The notes: generated by a model not told the origin, from the letters alone. Shown: positions 1 to 11,768, numbered from the stretch's first letter. The stretch is 64,000 nucleotides of DNA from Lithodes maja (GCA_037953745.1 JBAKBP010013116.1:1-64000), one strand, 5' to 3'. Numbers and translations are program-made.

Positions 1-370
1 GAGAGTTGCTAGTTTTTGTGGAAGTTTAACAAACCACTTATTCTTGACTGAAACTGATAGTCACATTTTTCGCATTTTGTGAGGCTAAATAATAAGTCCT
101 CGTTTTGTGTTTTTTAGTGGAATGTTTCTTTATGTTATGGGTTCGAACCCCGCTCGTAACGTAACACCATGAATACATCTACAGTATCTAATTGAATATT
201 ATTGTATCTAAAGATCTCAGTAATAATAAGTTTAATTGTATATTACATGTGTTATCCGTCTGTCTACAATAGTACACGTTAAAAATAGAAAAGTAAGAAG
301 AGTTGAATGGTAGAGTTTAAAGATAAAGTAGAACTGGTGTGAGATGCGAATGAAGAATTGGAGAAGCAGA

Positions 371-397
371 TTGAGAGAGAGAGAGAGAGAGAGAGAG
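371..397. repeat. (GA)n microsatellite
   Basis: Uninterrupted GA dinucleotide run directly abutting the 3' end of the CR1-type LINE on the minus strand. Sequence 1-370 to its left shows only a T-arm-like motif (140-150) and no gene. Confidence 0.95.
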
Positions 398-609
398 TAA
401 AAAGGAAATCAAGCAACAACATATCTAGTGACCCTTCTAGGCTGCTTGTCCTCCAAAACACTGAGGATCAAGTGTCCAAGCAGTGGTTTAGAGTGGGTAA
501 GGGAACATTGGAAAGGGAAATACTGCCCTGGAACTAATGTCCATGGCAGGATTAGGAAGTTAGTAGGTAACAGATGGGTTAGTAACTGAGGGGGGATAAA
601 ATAAAGTTA

Positions 610-2897
610 TTAATTTACAAACGCAGTCAGTCACGGGTTTGATGCAGGATGTTTGTCTAGGCGAAGATTAAAAGAATCAACGGGTTCTTTTGAGAGTACG
701 CTATTTGCAATTTTTGTATCGTCAGCAAACTTTGAGATTGTACAGGTGAGACCCTCATCTATGTCGTTGATGTAAATTAGAAAGAGAATTGGACCTAGTA
801 CCGATCTCTGGGGTACACTGCTACATACATTGGTCCATTTAGATGCCTTACCGTTTATTACTACTCTTTGCTTTCTGTTGCTGAGCCAATTTTCTATCCA
901 TTTCAACACACCGTCTTTTATTCCATGCGCTATTAGTTTAACAGTAAACGTTTGTGGGGAACTTTGTCAAAGGCCTTTTGAAAATCAAGTTATATAATAT
1001 CTACAGCTTTACTCTCATCATAGAGGTTGAGGATATCGTGAAAGAAGTCTTAAGAGATTTGTTAAGCAGGAGCGTTTGTTACGAAAGCCGTGTTGAGTAT
1101 TTTTAAGTATGTTATTAGCCTCTAAGTGATTTATGAGACTGTCTCTTATGAGTGTTTCTAGCATTTTACATACAACTAAGGTTAAGCTAATTGGACGATA
1201 GTTACAGGGTAGGGATTTGCTGCCTTTTTTTTAATATGGGTGTTACATTGGCTAGCTTCCACTGATCAGGCATAGTTCCAGACTGGATTGATTTATTGGA
1301 TAGCAATGTCAGTGGTTTAGAGAGCTCATCTTTAATTTTGTTGAATAGCAATGTCAGTGGTTTAGAGAGCTCATCTTTAAATTCCTTTAGAACTCTAGGT
1401 TAGATTGTATCAGGTCCAGGCATTTTATTTACTTTGAGTTTATCTAAACAATTCAATACTTCTCTTTCTGTAACGGTGATATTGCTTAGAACATCTGAAT
1501 TATCAATCTGAATCGGCGATGGTGTAGGGATATCACTGAGGTCTTCTGTTGTAAAAACTGATGCAAAGAAGGTATTGAGGGCATCACTCATTTGTACTTC
1601 GTCTTTGGTGTATTCTCCATTTCCATCGACTATCGGTCAAACAGTTGAAGTAACTACTTTTTTCTTTCTGATATAACTGTAGAATTATTTCGGATTTGTT
1701 TTACTTTGACTCACAACATGTAACTCCAGGTTCTTTTTACTTTGCTTAATTAACTTTTTGGCTTTGCGTCGTAGTTCTACAAATTGCACCCGTTCTTCGT
1801 CATTTTGTGAGGATTTTAATCTATCATTAGCAAACTTTTTAGCAAGCAGACAGTCTGAAATATCTTTATTCCACCATTTGGGCTTATCATTATGGCTTGT
1901 ATGCCGTATTTTCGATGGTATGCAGTCTTGCACTGCCTTAAGGTAAGTGGTTGTGAAACACTCCCAAGATGTATTTATGCTGTTATTGTTAGTCAGAAAG
2001 CTCCAGTCAAATTCTTTAAGCATTGATTTAAGTTTATGAAAATTTGCTTTCTTGAAATTAGGGACATTCTCAATGCTGCTATTTGATTTGTTACTATTAA
2101 ACTTTAAATTGAAGGTCATTGTACGATGGTCGCTGTTACTAAATTCATCACCAACATATAAACTCTCTACCAAGTCTTCTTTTGTTGCGAGTACAAGGTC
2201 AAGCACATTATTACCACGGGTCTGAGATTGTACAAATTGAAAAAGTTAACTTTCTTGCAAGTTAGCATGGAGGTCTTGTCCAGAGTGTGAAGTAAGAATA
2301 TCACCCCATTTAGTCATGGGTAAGTTGAAATCGCCAAGAATTATGGTATCTTGTATGTTAGTTATTTCTGCAATTTGTTCATAAACTTCACTGTCAGTTT
2401 GCACTGATTGAGCTGGGGGTCTGTAAAATAAAGCTAGTGTTATTTTTTTTCCTCGGTTATTATTTAATAGTACGCAAGATATGTCTATATTCGCAATTTG
2501 AGGTTTTGACATTAAGACAGGATTAATACTTTACTTTATAAAAAACAGAACTCTTCCTCCATTTCTATTGATCTTACTTTTCTCAAACATAGTATAACCA
2601 GGAAGCGTATATTCGCCTAAAAAGTCTGTCTTCCGTATATCACCAAGATTCTGTAATGCTGATTATATCATAATGTTCTGTAAACACGATTTCCTCTAGA
2701 TCTGAAAATGTATATCGTATGCTACGAGCATTTACATAGAACACCTTAAGAGTATTAGAGCTGGATGTTATTGACTGCGTATTGTCTGAATTTTCAGTCC
2801 GTATTTGACTTACACTACCCTGCCTGGATACCCCCGGTTGACCCTGTTTTTTTAAAGGAAATCCTTGACTGCATCGTTCAGCAGACGACCAAGACAT
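610..2897 (-). pseudogene. CR1-type ORF2 (endonuclease-reverse transcriptase), broken
   Basis: ORF2 would make the target-primed reverse transcription enzyme. In order on the minus strand: endonuclease start with the VNARSI-type motif (about 2640-2760), LALFYRPP and ILGDFNLP motifs (2246-2512), an EN-RT linker with KPKWWNKD (1685-2206), the RT entry (1400-1591), and the palm block with VPQRSVLGP and FADDTK (631-909). The first methionine at 2897 overlaps the end of ORF1 by about 45 bases in another frame. Compared with the copy at 24,465-25,775, bases equivalent to about 24,540-25,205 are missing, so FADD runs straight into the C-terminal tail. The many frames show it is not functional. Confidence 0.85.
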
Positions 2898-3106
2898 GCA
2901 GCTCCTACTTCATTGAGATGTACACCATCTCCTGAAAACAAAGATTTATCATAGTAAAAATTATCCCACGTGTCGACAAAGCCGATGTCCTCCTCCCTGC
3001 AGAGTTTGGCTAGTCGGCGATTTGTACTGGTAGCTATGTTGCAGAATCGGTTTTCTACATCAATCCGGGGAACAATTCCTGAAATTAAGATTCTATTAGA
3101 TGTATC

Positions 3107-3531
3107 AAGGAATTGTTGTGCCAACAGTGATGTATGGGGCTGAGACATGGGCTCTGAAGAAAAAGGAGAGAAGAAAGCTGGATGTGATGGAGATGAGCTG
3201 CTTGAGGAGTATGTGTGGAGTTATTCGTAGAGACGGATTGAGGCATGAAGAGATACGTAGGAGAGTGGGGCAGCAGGAACATTTGTCAGCCAGAGTGGAC
3301 AGAAGGGTGCTGAGGTGGTATGGTCATGTTCATGTTGAACGAATGGGAGATGAAAGGCTTACAAAGAGAATATGTGAGTCAGATACAAGGGGAGATAGAA
3401 GGGCAGGAAGACCCCCATTGAGATGGAGAGACTGTGTAAGACAAGCTTTGGATGATAGAGGAATGACTATAGATCAGGCAAAGGAAGTGGTAATAAACAG
3501 GAATGAATGGAGAATGCTTGTGAATAGTTGA
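3107..3531 (+). pseudogene. Reverse transcriptase C-terminus (LINE fragment)
   Basis: Open frame of about 140 codons matching the region after the RT palm in RTE-like LINEs: the VPTVMYGAETWAL block, then CLRSMCG, VLRWYGHV and GRPPLRWRD motifs, ending in NRNEWRML. No catalytic FADD is present because the insertion is 5'-truncated. The same motif series occurs at the end of the RT at 18,211-19,830 (TYGSEAWTLVERL, LRWFGHMERM, GRPNMRWKD), so the two families are related but distinct. The frame is open to its stop. It cannot be functional alone. Confidence 0.85.
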
Positions 3532-3985
3532 GTGAACACGTGATCATTTGGGGGAAGGGGTCGGGCGCAAGTCGGACTAGATAATAGTCCATCAGGTGCC
3601 TGGCCCGGGGAGACGATTAATATGAAGGGTGCGCCTGGAAGTGTGGTGGGCAGGCTTGTGGCTTTGGCTCCGCTATATGTCTGCCTGCCGAGATCGGAGC
3701 CTCTCCGGGTGGCCGGGGGAGTGCTGGAGCGACCTTGGCGACCCTGGTCTCTGGGTGTTCTCCTGGGTGACCTAGATGTGTGTGAGGTTTGTGTTTTGTC
3801 TGTGTTTGTTCGTTGTTTTGTCTTGTGTTTTGTGTTTTCCCTGTTCTTGCTCTGCCTTGGGTCGGCCATCCCCAAGAAAATATAAACAAAAAAATAATAA
3901 AAGAGTAAAATAGAAAATAAAAATAAAAATAGGAAAAGTGGGGATTGGGCCTGAGCACATACATACATACATACACAGGACCTGA
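3107..3985 (+). mobile_element. 3' end of a second LINE family inserted into the CR1 esterase
   Basis: A 5'-truncated non-LTR element: C-terminal RT coding to 3531, then about 430 bp of 3' UTR, ending in a GGATTGGGCCTGAGCA motif and an ACAT tetranucleotide tail (3957-3974). A second 3' fragment of the same family lies at 33,172-33,655 with the same 3' UTR and a GATA tail. The insertion separates the GSND and DGVHLN parts of the minus-strand esterase, which fixes both borders to within a few bases. A 4-bp AGGA may be the target duplication, but that is too short to trust. Confidence 0.8.
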
Positions 3986-4699
3986 TCAGCCATCGGTACT
4001 TGCAAAGTAATTCCTCTGACCACGTGCGTTGGACATCGTTAGATCCAACGTGGATGACGTACGTAGTGCTTGCGGGGGCGAGCCTGGAAAGCTCTTCCAC
4101 CGCCGCAACAATGTTGTCCACACCGCCACCTGGGATACAGAATCGCTTTCTGGTCCTGGGTGCCCTGGCACAGAACTCGGCTAGTTGGCCATGGACCATG
4201 GAGTCTCCCACAAGCAGAACTTCTGTTTCCTCTTCCTCGTCAATAGCAAGAATTTTGAAGCGGTTTTGGCATGTTGTCGGGATGACCTTCCTGGTACTGG
4301 TACTGGAACGCACATTGTTTCTCACTAACTGAAAGTTGTCCTGGGGGGGAGTGAGAGTAGAGTCATTATTATTTTCTGAAACATCTAAGGTAGCTGCTGG
4401 TATGGGTACCGGTACCCGGTACCGGTACTGCATGCACTGGAATGGCGGTTGACATCGTAGTGGTTTCTTGGGCCAAGGGCACTCCTACGTTGAGCTTGGC
4501 AAATTCTTGAAGGGATTCAAGCTTTATAGTCAGGGCATCGATCTTGCGGTGAGCTTCATTCAATTCATAAGCCATCTTCTCTCTGAGCTGGCAGAATCTA
4601 CAAATATGGACATTAGTATCAACAAACATGGTAGTGCCAAACCTACCGGAACAAATCGTGCAGGTTCGTTGCGGCGCCATGACAATATAATCACAATAT

Positions 4700-5200
4700 G
4701 CCTGAAAATCACACAAATTTACGTTAGCAAAATGGTACAATTAAAGCCTGAAAATCACAAAAAAAGTATGTTGGCAATGTGACACAATTAATGCCTGAAA
4801 ATATATATTTTTTTTTTTGTTAGCAATATGATAAAATTAATATGCCTGTAAATCACAAATATATGTTGGCAATAGAACACAATTTATGCCTGAAAATAAA
4901 ATAAATTAATAAATAAATTGATGTTAGCAGTATGACACAGTTAAAGCCTGAAAATCACAAATAGACTAGAACATTGTTACACAATTTATTGAAAAATATG
5001 GGAGTGGGTTAATTTAGCCAAGTGAGAAAACTGGAAAACAGTATACAGTACAGTAATACAAAAATATGTTAGCAATATGATACAATTAATGCCTGTAAAT
5101 CACAAAAAGAATATGTTAGCAATAGAACACAATTTTATGCCTGAAAATAACAAAACTTGATGTTAGTAGTATGACACAGTTGGGCTAAAGCCTGTATATT
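4700..5200 (-). repeat. Tandem ~48-bp monomers at the 5' end of the CR1-type LINE
   Basis: GCCTGAAAATCAC or a close variant begins at 4700, 4746, 4793, 4844, 4888, 4946, 5091, 5139 and 5190, each followed by a variable TTAGCAATATGACACAATT-like half. Spacings are 44-58 bp apart from one 145-bp gap. On the minus strand each monomer reads GTGATTTTCAGGC, just upstream of the ORF1 ATG (4680). 5' monomers are known in other LINE families as promoter repeats; that role here is inference. Confidence 0.8.
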
Positions 5201-5215
5201 AGTTTATACAGTGGA

Positions 5216-6429
5216 CGACACAATACTAATAATGGAGTTAGCAATATCCCTGGCAAGAGTGTGAGAGGCCTATTAATATGGTGACAAGTATCTGAAATGC
5301 GCTTGATAGATAGGCTATCAAAAAGTATTACAGTAACTAAATTATTCTAACCCAATATTAAAACTATCCTAACAAATGTTAGTGTGTGCGATTTATATAG
5401 ATAACCAAGATAAAAAGTTCAACCAAGTACAGTATTGGCTAGACTTTGATATATATAATACAAGAAGAGCGGGTGTTTATGTGTACGCAGGTGGCGCTGG
5501 TATCGGCGGCGTCTCTCTACTTGACAAATAGAATTTAAAACAAAAAATTGTTTATCCGTCAAAACTACAGTACATTGTCATGCAAAATAACTACTGGGTG
5601 GTTTGCTAAGCATTTAACTACAGTGAAGGCTAACATATCTGCAATAAGTGCGAGAACTTTATAATATGAAACAAGCAAATAGTTTGCTTACTTTAGAGCG
5701 TCGGTCATCACTAACCGGTACAAATGTAAACAAAGGCAGTCTCGACAAACAAACATTTATCAGTCAAAAACACAGCAAAATTACATGCAAAGCAACTACA
5801 GGGCAGTTAAACTAGCACTTAGCTACAGCTCATGCAAACACATAAGGGGATGAGCAATGGAGTACTCAAGTTATGGTCAAATTTCGAGCAGCAAGAGCGA
5901 AATGTTGTTGGCGAAAAGATAGAGAGAGAGAGATTTGAGGCAGATCAGAGTAGAAAGAGTTTCGGAGCAGAAAAGTCTTAACGAGAGTAAGGGATTACCA
6001 TCCCTTGCCCTTTCATTTGATCTTTCTTCTCTCTTTTCAATATATTTGTTCACTTTGTCCTAGTGCACTTTTCGATTTATATAATATTATGTTCTCTTAC
6101 GGCTGTAATCTCTCCGTATCTATACTTCTAGCATAAATTTAAGTTTATATAGTAGATAACTTTGTTGTAGGCCAACGATCTTCCTGTTATCTGTTGTTGT
6201 ATTTTGTCTATGTACCACCATTATATACAGTAGTTCTTCAATAAATCTCCAAAATATAATGAGAATGGATATTATTTTGAACACTTGTAAAATGTAAACT
6301 GAGACTGGCCTGTGTAGCCTACAATAATTGCATATTTATTTACTTACTAATGCATTGTATTATTTATATATCAATACATAATTATACTTTCTTATATTAC
6401 ATGTTGAGTGTCTACCGATTATTATTGTC
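5216..6429. other. No gene seen
   Basis: AT-rich sequence with stops in all frames and no LTR, tRNA-like or RT signal. A short GA run lies at about 5924-5934. It may contain the extreme 5' end of the CR1-type element, since isolated GTTAGCAATAT motifs persist to about 5260. Confidence 0.5.
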
Positions 6430-6772
6430 AATGGGTATGAAAGAGATAACAGTCAAAGCTGTCTGTAACAAGTGTCTCCCCCAAAGTTGAAATAGTGATA
6501 GAGAGCCAAATTCAAGGTACGTTAGAGACACAATGTCTGGATACGCGGAGCTTGAAGCAGTTCAAGGGAAAGACAGAATGAGAGACAGTTCCAAAGCTTA
6601 CTTGTTGAGTGGAAGAAAGACTGGGAAATTTGTTTCACTCTTGGGTTAGATACCTGAACATAATGGGGGTGGGAGTTTGTTGAAAGGTGGGTGCCCTCCA
6701 CGGGTACCCACCTTGAGATAGATGCAACATCTCTCCTCTTGTCTACGTTGAGGTTATTGGTAGGAGCCATTT
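6430..6772 (-). mobile_element. Jockey-type LINE, 3' fragment
   Basis: Minus-strand fragment with the end of the RT ORF (SNPRVKQISQSFFHSTSKLWNCL) and part of the 3' UTR with the GTGTCTCCCCCAAAGTTGAA motif. Both align by eye with the long copies at 21,816 and 51,426. It is more diverged than those, so it is an older insertion. Confidence 0.8.
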
Positions 6773-8529
6773 GTAAGGGTAGTAAAGGAAAAGCGGAGAG
6801 GAGGTCGGGAGAGTTTGATGTGGAAGTTAGGGAAAAGTGAGAGGTTAGAGGGTTTTCGAGGAGTTTGGAGGAAGAAGGGAGGTCAGATAAGAGTTGAGAT
6901 TAATGTGAGTAGAAGCTGGAACTTCCATATATCTAGCTCAGGCTCCATCCCAGGCATAGGCACGGTGTTTCCTGACCAATATACAGTAGGTATTTATAAC
7001 GTGTTTAACATATGTGGATATGCTTACCGGTAGCTCTATACGGGAAATACTATATTACGTGTGGTTATGATATTCAGCCAAGCTAAAATATATATATGAA
7101 GTTTTTAGACAAGCTAGGCTATGGTACTCGTAGTAGGTCGAGTTGAAATGCAAACTGTCGATCCTCATGAAACAACATTAGGTTGTGACACGAGCACACA
7201 TGACAATAAACAACACATTATTTATTTATGCTACCGATACTTAAAATAACTAGTTAATGAATCTAGCCCAAAGTGACAGATAATAGATATAACAAAGCAC
7301 GACAGATGACAGGAATCTGAGACATCATGAACCCAGATCATACAACATAATATATCCTTCCAATGAAGTTAGTGGTAGCTTTTGGACTCAAACGGCTTGG
7401 TAAATTAGGCTAATCTATAATGAACTACTCTATATTAGCTTGGTAGAATGGAAAAGTAGGTTATGAACTTATGCTAAGGTAAAACACAAGAATATTGTTT
7501 ACACAAATGATCTACGTCAAGGTTATATTTGCACTGTTTGTCCTTGTGTAAATGAAGGGGACAAAACCAAAGGTTGCCTGTAGCGAGTGTCAAATTTTCA
7601 AGGTAAGTTACAATCAATTACGAATCAAAATGCCCGGACACACGTTGGGTTTCAAGGTAAAAGGATATTTCTTCTGAGATAGGTTAGGATAGGATATTAC
7701 AGTTAACATGAAACCATAACACTATTATGCTGTACTGACCTCCATGTAGATGTGATATTGGTGATCTCTAACCCAGGAGTTGACCGTTACGAGGTCCCTG
7801 ACGAAGGATGGTACCACACACCGCAGTAAACCAGTATTTCCGCCAATCACTTACTCGTCATACACACGGACCTCAAACTCTTGCACCACCACTGGAACAA
7901 GACAAATAAGTGTTGTTCAATACTGCGGTATGAATATATATGTATTTCATGAGAATGGCATATGCATGTCATTATGTGTACTATGTATGCAACATCTGCC
8001 ATCTTGGTTTCGAATCTTATCGGTATAGAATAACAATTATGTTTGTGTCCGACGGAACGTTTGTGATCAACTCACTCTCACAAGCTCAGTCACTCTCTCA
8101 CACTTTCTCACTTCTAAATAACAGATACACAACAACGTATCATAATAAAGAAGTACATAAATATATATTTCAATTTGGAACAAGCAAATATAAAACTGTA
8201 AGAGTAAATTGAGAGCGGCAGGGCCAGGCGTATAATCAATAAAGCGTAAACGTGACGTAAAGAAGAAAAATATAAAGGTGAAAGGAGGACCCAACGGGGG
8301 TCCCGTAAGTGGGGTGGGGGGGAGGGGCAAGGAAGACTGAGACATTTTGAAGGGAAAACTAAACGAAGCCAAACAACTTAACGATGAACATTCTGAGAAT
8401 GACAACAACAAAAAAATCAGTGTGTTGGGACTTCGGGTGAACAAATGGTACATCAAACAACAACAAGATGAGCACCACAGGACAATTGTGCAAACATTTC
8501 TATTAGAGATGTAGAAACCAAGAACAATA
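6773..8529. other. No gene; includes a decayed jockey 3' UTR piece at about 7541-7662
   Basis: Mostly unassigned AT-rich sequence. At 7541-7662 TGCCTGTAGCGAGTG and AAAATGCCCGGACACACG recall the 3' UTR of the jockey-type copies (compare 21,860-21,965), so this is a small degraded fragment. ORFs of about 80-130 codons here are low-complexity or shadow frames without recognisable domains. Confidence 0.5.
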
Positions 8530-8534
8530 GCAGG

Positions 8535-11445
8535 TTACGTATAATGTACACAAACATAGACTGTTTTATATCCAAGGTTCTAGAATTAAAGAAGCTATTT
8601 ATTGATACAAAATTATCGTGTGATATGTTTACTGAAACCAAACTCTAATCAACAAATCTGGAATGAAGTTCTAGTTGCCGAAGGATACGATGTTTGGAGA
8701 AATGACAGAGTAGGTAAAAGGGGAGGAGGAGTAATCATTATCACGAGAAACGATATACAAGCGAAACAAATATTGACTAATGATTCCCACATGAGTGAGA
8801 CAGTAGCAGTAGAGATACAAATGGAAATTAACACATCGTAATCATTAATGTTTATATGCCTCCTTTAACGAACGCATGTAACAGTACTGAGTATAAAGCC
8901 AAAATTAATGCTGCCATATGTGATCTGCATAGATTGCTACAGGAAGTGGAGGACAAGCAAAATAGAGTAATTCTAACATGGTATTTTAATAGTGGTAATA
9001 TTGACTGGGTGGAACTGGATGCAAGATCAAATTAACATAGTTGGAGTCATAGGTTGCTAGATTTAATGATGGATTTCTTTATGCATCAACATGTAAACGA
9101 ACCTACGCAAATGAGAGGACAGGATGAACCATCAACCTTGGATTTATTCTTTGCTAGGGCTAAAGAAGAGGTAACATCAATAGAATATTTGCCACCTTTG
9201 GGGAAAAGTGATCATGTCTTATTAAGATTTGACTTTATTATTAACTATGATATTGATGAAAAAAGGAAGTTCACAAGGAAGAGAGGCTAATTTTTGGAAA
9301 AAGGAAGCTTCAGTATGATGCGGAAATTCTTTCAAGGAAGTAATTGGGAGCATGAGCTTCAGGACCAAGACATAGACCGAAAAAATGAACGTTTTTGTGA
9401 GGTAATTAACGACGGAGTGACAAAATGTATTCCAAAGTGGAAAACGGGAATTAAACAGAAAAAACGGTGATATAACAAAACATTTAGAAAGGTAAAAGAA
9501 GAAAGAGACCTTCTATGAAAAAAAATATCAAAGACAGAAAACAGAACAATCATACCAGCGATACAAGCAAACAAGAAATGTTTACACCAAAGTGAGGAGA
9601 GAGGAGGAAGAAAACTTTGAAAATAATATTATACAGAAATGCGACAGTGATCCATGTCTATTTTATATATATGTAAGTGGGAAAATGAACGTCACGGATA
9701 AGATAGAAAACATCGGTGGTTGATGATGTTACTTATGACAAAGAGGAGAAGATGAGCGAGATACTGAACAAAGTTTCAATCAGTATTTGTAAACGAAACC
9801 GAATTTGTAAGGGAACTCGCAGGAGCTGGAGAGCAATTAAGAACGGATAACATACTGGTCACCAAGGAGGACATTCAAGCAAAGATAAATAGTTTGGACA
9901 AAAGAAAAGCGATGGGCCCAGACAGAATCTCGTGCTGGGTATTACATGAATGTGCTGCAGAATTGAGCTATCCACTATGGCTGATTTTCAGTAAATCACT
10001 GAGAGAAGGTAAGCGGTTAACATCATTCCTTTTTATAAAACAAGGTTCAAGAGAAGACCCTTTGAACTGTATCCCTCACAAGTGTCATGTGTAAGGTTAT
10101 GGAGACAATTATTAGAGATAGATGGATACAGCATTTGGAGGAAAGGAAAATATTAACAGACAAGCAGTTTGGTTTCCGATCAGGGCGATCATGTGTGTCT
10201 AATCTACTCAATGTTTATCATCGTGTTACAGAGATAGTTCAAGAGAGAGATGGATGGGTAGATTGTGTTTATTTAGACTTTAAGAAATCCTTTGACAGTG
10301 TGCCACGGTTCCATAGGGATTGGGCCCATACGGGATTGGGCCCATATGGAATTGGGCCCATACGGGATTGGGCCCACGGGATTGGAACCTAACCTAACCT
10401 AACTTAACCTAAGTGGGCCCAATCCCGTGGTCACCGTGAACCACACCAGAAACTTGTATATACAGGTACATTAGAGAAAAAGGGAGGAATCTCAGGACAG
10501 CTTTTGAAATGGATGATGGACTTTCTAATTGGAAGGAAAACGAGGACAGTCATTAGAGATAAGTATTCCAGTTGGGTAAATGTAACAGGTGGGGTGCCAC
10601 AAGGGTCTGTATTAGTTCCTGTAATGTTCCTGATTGACGTTAATGAAATGCTTACCAACACAAACACTGGAAGCTACATTAGCATGTTTGCTGATGATGC
10701 CAAGATATTAAGAAGAGCTCAAGATAAAGAGTCCTGCACAGCCTTTCAACATTATATAACTAAACTGTACGAATGGAGTCAAGCATGGCAATTACAATTT
10801 AACGCAGACAAATGTCACATAATGGAGATGGGTGATAGCACTCGACGACCACACCGACAATGCAAAATTGGAGAGATTTTTCTTGGAAAGTCACAAAACA
10901 AAAATGATTTGGGTGTGATGATAAGCTCAACATTACCACCTGAAGATCATGTAAATGAAAAGGTGAGAAATGCATATTCATTACTGGCAAACACAAGACC
11001 CATCCTGGAGTATGCTGCTGTGGTGTGGAGCCCTCACTTAAACAAAAAAAAATAAATAAAAAGTTGGAAAAAAGTACAGAGAGCCTTGACACGATGGGTA
11101 CCAGAACTACGAGGATTAACATACAAGGAACGACTGGCAAAAATGAGCTTAACGACTCTAGAAGAGAGGAGAGAGAGAGGGGGGACATGATTACACTTTA
11201 CAAGTGTGTCAATGGACTTGAATTTTTCGATCGGGATAACTTCATCACGCCAACGTTGTGAAGGACAAAGTCAGAAATTGGCAACAATGCGAGGCAAGAA
11301 GGATGTCAGAAAAGTCAGCTTAACAACAAGGTCAATTGAGAAGTGGAATGCCTTACAGGAAAAAGTAGTGTTTGCCAAAACTATCCATAGCTTTAAAGAG
11401 AAATATGATCAAATGAAACAAGCAGACGGAACACCACGAACTTAA
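8535..11445 (+). pseudogene. LINE endonuclease-reverse transcriptase, broken
   Basis: Endonuclease start (MYTNIDCF, then FTETKL at about 8540-8645), the VWRNDRVGKRGGGVIIIT block (8690-8750), the KSDHVLLRF catalytic SDH block (9205-9235), the RT entry KAMGPDRISCWVL (9904-9945), QFGFRSGRSC (10,166-10,197), YLDFKKSFDSVP (10,270-10,305), VPQGSVLVPVMFL (10,594-10,632), and FADDAKI (10,688-10,708). The tail runs through RPILEYAAVVWSPHL and EKWNALQEKVV to 11,445. Frame changes near 8645, 9010, 9290, 10,080 and 11,055 and the insertion at 10,307 inactivate it. Confidence 0.85.
10307..10440. mobile_element. Foldback insert with GGGATTGGGCCC minisatellite and TTAGG telomere-type repeats
   Basis: A 134-bp block interrupts the RT between DSVP and the following HQK-like codons. 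CCAC flanks it on both sides (10,303-10,306 and 10,441-10,444). The left half has four or five units of GGGATTGGGCCCATAC, the centre five CCTAA units (reverse complement of the arthropod telomere repeat TTAGG) with one variant, and the right half GTGGGCCCAATCCCGTGG, the exact inverse complement of CCACGGGATTGGGCCCAC-type sequence on the left. It would fold into a hairpin. The class of element is not known to me. Confidence 0.7.
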
Positions 11446-11470
11446 GCTCAATTCCTGTAAACATACAAAT

Positions 11471-11540
11471 AGATAAACACACACACACATACACATACAC
11501 ACACACACACATACACACACACACACATAGATAGATAGAA
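11471..11540. repeat. (CA)n then (GATA)n microsatellite
   Basis: AC/ATAC repeat followed by GATA units directly after the LINE 3' UTR; may be its simple-repeat tail. Confidence 0.9.
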
Positions 11541-11768
11541 AATACCGTTATCATTGTTCAGTATATTACAATAGAACAGGTTATTTATACACTGTATACA
11601 CTGCCAGGTATGATGTATGTAAGCTCTTTTTTTCCGAGTACATCATGATTTAATATGAACAATATATTCAGTGTTTAGGCCAGGGTGAATTCTGGTGGGA
11701 TTATATAATATAGCTTTATCATGATGTGCTTCTTTTTATGCATGCTCACACACTTATTGTATTTTGAA

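Larger units (their letters stand above)
2852..4680 (-). pseudogene. CR1-type ORF1: zinc finger, coiled coil, SGNH esterase; split by insertion
   Basis: The ATG at 4680 starts a short protein with a C-X2-C (CTIC) and a second C-X2-C (CRFC) about 20 residues later, followed by a charged helical stretch with heptad spacing (ELNEAHRKIDALTIKLESLQEF region, likely coiled coil). Downstream (about 4260-3990) come GDSM (nucleophile Ser block), then GSND (oxyanion block) of an SGNH/GDSL hydrolase. The last block, DGVHLN with the catalytic Asp-His pair, is displaced to about 2925 by an inserted LINE fragment (3107-3985). The zinc finger and esterase frames also differ, the slip lying in the GGTACC-rich simple repeat at 4396-4440. 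CR1 ORF1 proteins of this type bind RNA and membranes or lipids in family models; the role here is inferred. Confidence 0.8.
404..5215 (-). mobile_element. CR1-type non-LTR retrotransposon, near full length, broken
   Basis: Reading on the minus strand, the order is a tandem-repeat 5' region, ORF1 (zinc finger, coiled coil, SGNH esterase), then ORF2 (APE-type endonuclease and reverse transcriptase), ending near 404. A zinc finger plus esterase ORF1 is the known organisation of CR1-clade LINEs. The 3' end matches a second copy ending near 24,260. It is dead: another LINE fragment sits inside ORF1 (about 3107-3985), ORF2 has many frameshifts, a ~665-bp internal deletion near 687 removes the back half of the RT, and there is a 45-bp tandem duplication at about 1300-1380. 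Clade assignment is from domain order, not a phylogeny. Confidence 0.8.
8530..11530 (+). mobile_element. Decayed plus-strand LINE (CR1/jockey-like EN-RT) ending in (CA)n
   Basis: Endonuclease and RT blocks run left to right in several frames to 11,445, followed by a short 3' UTR and an AC-rich microsatellite with a GATA stretch (11,471-11,540). No credible ORF1 is visible upstream of 8530. A 134-bp foldback sequence interrupts the RT at 10,307-10,440. Confidence 0.75.

Noticed and set aside
115..151. tRNA gene suggested by GGGTTCGAACCCC
   Set aside because: A T-arm-like B box is present at 140-150, but the only A-box-like word is about 14 bp upstream, too close, and no acceptor stem pairs.
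3474..4433. A 319-codon minus frame taken as one protein
   Set aside because: Only its first part (to about 3985) is esterase. The rest is read-through into the opposite strand of an inserted LINE 3' UTR.
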